Shown: positions 13,713-15,259 of the stretch, piece after piece | How positions within the stretch are numbered: the first letter of the stretch is position 1 | Layout: each line of letters opens with the position of its first letter | Assembly (NCBI GenBank): GCA_964464035.1 | Contig: CAYXEN010000069.1 | Coordinates: 1 to 15,259 of the forward strand | DNA from: CAYXEN01 sp964464035 | GTDB taxonomy: Bacteria; Krumholzibacteriota; Krumholzibacteriia; WVZY01 | Direction of reading: 5' to 3' | Length of the DNA stretch: 15,259 nucleotides | Program-made: the position numbers and the translations under genes | The notes under the pieces: generated by a model | The model's input: the letters and a program-made list of their open reading frames with translations, nothing else | What the model was told of the DNA's origin: nothing | The model's database searches: none

Positions 13713-14537
13713 CTATACCGGCTCCACCTGGAGAAAATCGAGCTCGACCGGTGTTTCGCGGCCGAAGATGCTCACGAGCACCTTCAGTTTGCCTTTTTCC
13801 GCGTTTATCTCGTCGATCACTCCCGTGAAATCGCTGAAAGGACCGTCCTTGATGCGGATGTGTTCTCCCAGCGTGAAAGGTATCTCCGGAGTGATGGTCT
13901 GCTTCTCCTTGTCCATGCGGCCGAGGATCCTCTCCACCTCGGGCTTGGACAGAGGCTGAGGCTTGTCCCCGGTTCCGACGAAGCTGGTGACACCCGGGAT
14001 CCCGTTCACCAGGTGCCAGGATTCATCGGTCATGTGCATCTCGATGAGGATGTAGCTCGGAAAGAACTTCCTCGTGGTCACGGTCTTCTTTCCCTTTTTC
14101 ATCTCCGCCACTTCCTCGGTCGGCACGACTATCTGACCGAAATGATCCTTGATCGGAGAGGTGTTTATCATCTTGAGTATGTTCTGGCGCACCTTGTTCT
14201 CGTGTCCCGAGTACGTGTGAACGACGTACCACTTCTTGGGAGGGCCGCTCTCTTCCACCTGCTCTTCCGAGCCGGCCGCATCGGTCTCTCCCGCGTGGGC
14301 GTCGCCGGGCGACTTCGCCTTTTTGGCCTTGCCTTCCCCGCTCGCCGATCGTTTGGCTTTCTTCTCGGCCTTCCCGCTCTTGCCCGCCTGTTCAGGTTGT
14401 TCTACGTCTTCGCCTCGTGCGGCGGGGGCGGTTTCGGCGCCGGCTTCGGTCTCGGCGGATGCAGTCTCTTCGTTGGAGGCGGCTGCTTCCTCTTCGACCT
14501 CGGCTGCTTCTTCCTTGTTCTCCATGTCCTTCGTCAT
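13713..14537 (-). CDS. nusG: Transcription termination/antitermination factor NusG with long N-terminal extension
   Basis: NusG binds the polymerase clamp through its NGN domain and ribosomal S10 or Rho through its KOW domain. From the ATG at 14537 the product is 274 residues, about 95-100 longer than typical NusG. The surplus is an N-terminal low-complexity tail (about residues 1-101): acidic Glu/Ala-rich, then a Lys-rich block (about 53-76, KAEKKAKRSASGEGKAKKAK), then acidic again. The NGN domain starts at KKWYVVHTYSGHENK. The KOW domain holds GEHIRIKDGPFSDFTG and ends with the family-typical VELDFLQVEPV. The start at 14537 is preferred because GAGG lies six bases upstream; a GTG at 14549 is in frame and would add four residues. 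Similar tails occur in actinobacterial NusG, but the core does not point to that phylum. Confidence 0.96.
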   Translation of the reverse strand: MTKDMENKEEAAEVEEEAAASNEETASAETEAGAETAPAARGEDVEQPEQAGKSGKAEKKAKRSASGEGKAKKAKSPGDAHAGETDAAGSEEQVEESGPPKKWYVVHTYSGHENKVRQNILKMINTSPIKDHFGQIVVPTEEVAEMKKGKKTVTTRKFFPSYILIEMHMTDESWHLVNGIPGVTSFVGTGDKPQPLSKPEVERILGRMDKEKQTITPEIPFTLGEHIRIKDGPFSDFTGVIDEINAEKGKLKVLVSIFGRETPVELDFLQVEPV

Positions 14538-14576
14538 GATCATCCTCACGTATCGTCCCCGGATCGATCGACCATC

Positions 14577-14762
14577 CTACTTGACGACCAATTGAAGTAT
14601 CCGGTTGAGCAACTGGTCGACGAGGCCGATGAAAGCGGTCAATATCAAAGTCGCCACGATCACGACACGGGTCGATTCCTTCAGCTCGTCCATCTTCGGC
14701 CAGGTGACCTTCCGCATCTCGACCTTCGTCTCGGCCAAGTAATTCTTGAGTTTCTCGATCAT
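14577..14762 (-). CDS. secE: Protein translocase subunit SecE
   Basis: SecE is the essential small clamp subunit of the SecYEG channel in the cytoplasmic membrane. The product has 61 residues, the short single-span form found in most bacteria rather than the three-span E. coli form. The conserved amphipathic motif is EMRKVTWPKMDEL (about 15-27), followed by one membrane segment (about 32-57) rich in Ile, Leu and Val, and a Lys terminus. The ATG has AAAGG six bases upstream. It stands between tRNA-Trp and nusG, the standard secE-nusG arrangement. Confidence 0.97.
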   Translation of the reverse strand: MIEKLKNYLAETKVEMRKVTWPKMDELKESTRVVIVATLILTAFIGLVDQLLNRILQLVVK

Positions 14763-14849
14763 CCAAGACCTTTCCTGGTTTTTCTAATACGTCCGGGAGG
14801 ATCCGTCGCCGCGGGATTTGCGGGGCACCTTGCCTCCCCTATCGATCAA

Positions 14850-14925
14850 TGGCAGGCCTGGCAGGACTTGAACCCGCAACCCCCGGTTTTGGAGACCGAT
14901 GCTCTACCAATTGAGCTACAGGCCT
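14850..14925 (-). tRNA. tRNA-Trp (anticodon CCA)
   Basis: The 76-base minus-strand segment folds into a complete cloverleaf. The 7-bp acceptor stem is AGGCCTG/CAGGCCT. The D arm is GCTC/GAGC with loop AATTGGTA. The anticodon stem is TCGGT/ACCGG with loop CTCCAAA, and the anticodon CCA is at 14890-14892. A 5-base variable loop follows. The T arm is GCGGG/CCTGC with loop TTCAAGT. Discriminator G and an encoded 3' CCA complete it. Anticodon CCA reads UGG, giving tryptophan, and discriminator G fits tRNA-Trp. Placement between rpmG and secE is common in bacteria, so the tRNA must be cut out of a polycistronic transcript. Confidence 0.97.
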
Positions 14926-14936
14926 GCAATCCGGTC

Positions 14937-15086
14937 CTACCTCGTTTCCTTGTGCTCGGTATGCGAGCCGCAGAAAGGACAGAACTTCTTGTGCACCACC
15001 CTGTCCGGGTGTTTGCGCTTGTTCTTCGTGGTCGTATAGTTCCTGCGTTTGCACTTCGTGCACGCAAGTATCACGAGCTCTCTCAT
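14937..15086 (-). CDS. rpmG: 50S ribosomal protein L33
   Basis: L33 is a small zinc-ribbon type protein of the 50S subunit near the E site. The frame gives 49 residues and ends just 11 bases before the tRNA. It keeps all four cysteines of the zinc-binding (C+) form: Cys9 and Cys12 (CTKC), Cys36 and Cys39 (CPFC). Family-typical sequence is seen in RNYTTTKNKRKHPDRV. Being the C+ rather than the cysteine-less C- form, it would be the version expected to be replaced under zinc limitation if a second copy exists elsewhere. The ATG start is the family's; AAGGAG (15103-15108) is unusually far upstream (about 16 bases), with a small GGGG-AAA-CCCC inverted repeat in between that would bring it closer if folded. 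Confidence 0.95.
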   Translation of the reverse strand: MRELVILACTKCKRRNYTTTKNKRKHPDRVVHKKFCPFCGSHTEHKETR

Positions 15087-15102
15087 GGGGTTTCCCCGCC
15101 CT

Positions 15103-15108
15103 CTCCTT
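15103..15108 (-). promoter_or_regulatory. Distant ribosome binding site of rpmG
   Basis: AAGGAG on the minus strand lies about 16 bases before the rpmG ATG, longer than the usual 5-10. The bases between contain GGGG-AAA-CCCC (15087-15097), which would fold and shorten the effective distance, or alternatively hamper initiation. No better site is seen. Confidence 0.4.
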
Positions 15109-15119
15109 GTGGGTCAGAC

Positions 15120-15159
15120 GCCGCCGGCACGCAACTTCGAAGCCTCCCGCGCCGGCGGC
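15120..15159 (-). other. Strong GC-rich hairpin between tuf and rpmG
   Basis: GCCGCCGGC (15151-15159 on the minus strand) pairs perfectly with GCCGGCGGC (15120-15128). The stem extends inward by GCG/CGU, and a further weak GGCT/AGTT stem with tetraloop TCGA closes it. It begins 26 bases after the tuf stop codon. No T-tract follows on either strand, so it does not fit a simple intrinsic terminator. It may be a Rho-related, processing or stability element between the highly expressed tuf and the rpmG-tRNA part. Confidence 0.55.
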
Positions 15160-15185
15160 AGTCCAAAAGTTCCAAGGCGACTATG

Positions 15186-15259
15186 CTATTCTATTATCTC
15201 CGTGACCACGCCGGCGCCGACCGTCCGCCCGCCCTCGCGGATCGCGAACCTCAGCTCCT
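15186..15259 (-). CDS. tuf: Elongation factor Tu, C-terminal end (cut by window edge)
   Basis: The last 23 codons plus stop read into the unmistakable EF-Tu C-terminus: LRFAIREGGRTVGAGVV, then TEIIE and a TAG stop. EF-Tu carries aminoacyl-tRNA to the ribosome; this part is the end of its third domain, which contacts the T stem of tRNA. It lies upstream of rpmG by 99 bases. It is a different copy from the tuf start at 1-38, so the window is bracketed by two tuf genes in the same orientation. Only the tail is visible, so identity between the two copies cannot be judged. Confidence 0.95.
   Translation of the reverse strand, partial: ELRFAIREGGRTVGAGVVTEIIE

Noticed and set aside
14846..15067. 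A 73-residue minus-strand frame overlapping rpmG and the tRNA
   Set aside because: It reads rpmG in the wrong frame and runs through the tRNA. The correct L33 frame is 14937-15086, with all four zinc cysteines.

Overview
The window is one stretch of the classical bacterial translation/transcription super-cluster, and every gene is on the minus strand. Read 5'->3' on that strand (from the high coordinates down) the order is: tuf (3' end only), rpmG, tRNA-Trp, secE, nusG, rplK, rplA, rplJ, rplL, rpoB, rpoC, rpsL, rpsG, fusA, and a second tuf (first 12 codons only). It joins the secE-nusG-rplKAJL-rpoBC block to the str operon (rpsL-rpsG-fusA-tuf) and is cut at both ends inside a tuf copy. No plus-strand gene could be supported; the long plus-strand reading frames are antisense shadows of conserved genes.

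Organism: a bacterium of moderately high G+C by eye, with free use of ATA and AGG codons. RpoC carries a large insertion in the trigger-loop region (SI3-type sandwich-barrel-hybrid sequence), RpoB has a charged insertion of moderate size, and the gene order with tRNA-Trp beside secE is common in diderm lineages. I infer a diderm of the Gracilicutes type (for example Desulfobacterota-, Acidobacteriota- or Aminicenantota-like), but the phylum cannot be fixed from reading alone. NusG has an unusually long, charge-patterned N-terminal extension.

Layout: 15186-15259 tuf 3' end; 15120-15159 a strong GC-rich hairpin; 14937-15086 rpmG; 14850-14925 tRNA-Trp(CCA); 14577-14762 secE; 13713-14537 nusG; 11461-13647 rplK, rplA, rplJ and rplL; 3418-11404 rpoB and rpoC; 3217-3417 an intergenic leader with a near-consensus sigma-70 type promoter, a small hairpin and a perfect DnaA box; 2355-3216 rpsL and rpsG; 2147-2354 a second leader-like gap; 53-2146 fusA; 1-38 the second tuf start. 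No gene-free stretch exceeds about 210 bases.

How the genes work together: SecE is the essential translocon subunit. NusG couples RNA polymerase to the ribosome. L11, L1, L10 and L7/L12 form the stalks of the 50S subunit on which EF-Tu and EF-G act. RpoB and RpoC form the polymerase active centre. S12 and S7 lie in the 30S decoding region and head. EF-G and EF-Tu drive elongation. There is no accessory or defence system here, and I found no novel system. The points worth a second look are regulatory and structural: a 9-bp hairpin that begins exactly at the rpoB stop codon and abuts the rpoC Shine-Dalgarno sequence; a similar stop-adjacent hairpin between rplK and rplA; TTG starts on rpoC and rpsL; matching small hairpins ahead of rpsL and fusA; the DnaA box in the rpsL leader; and the NusG tail.
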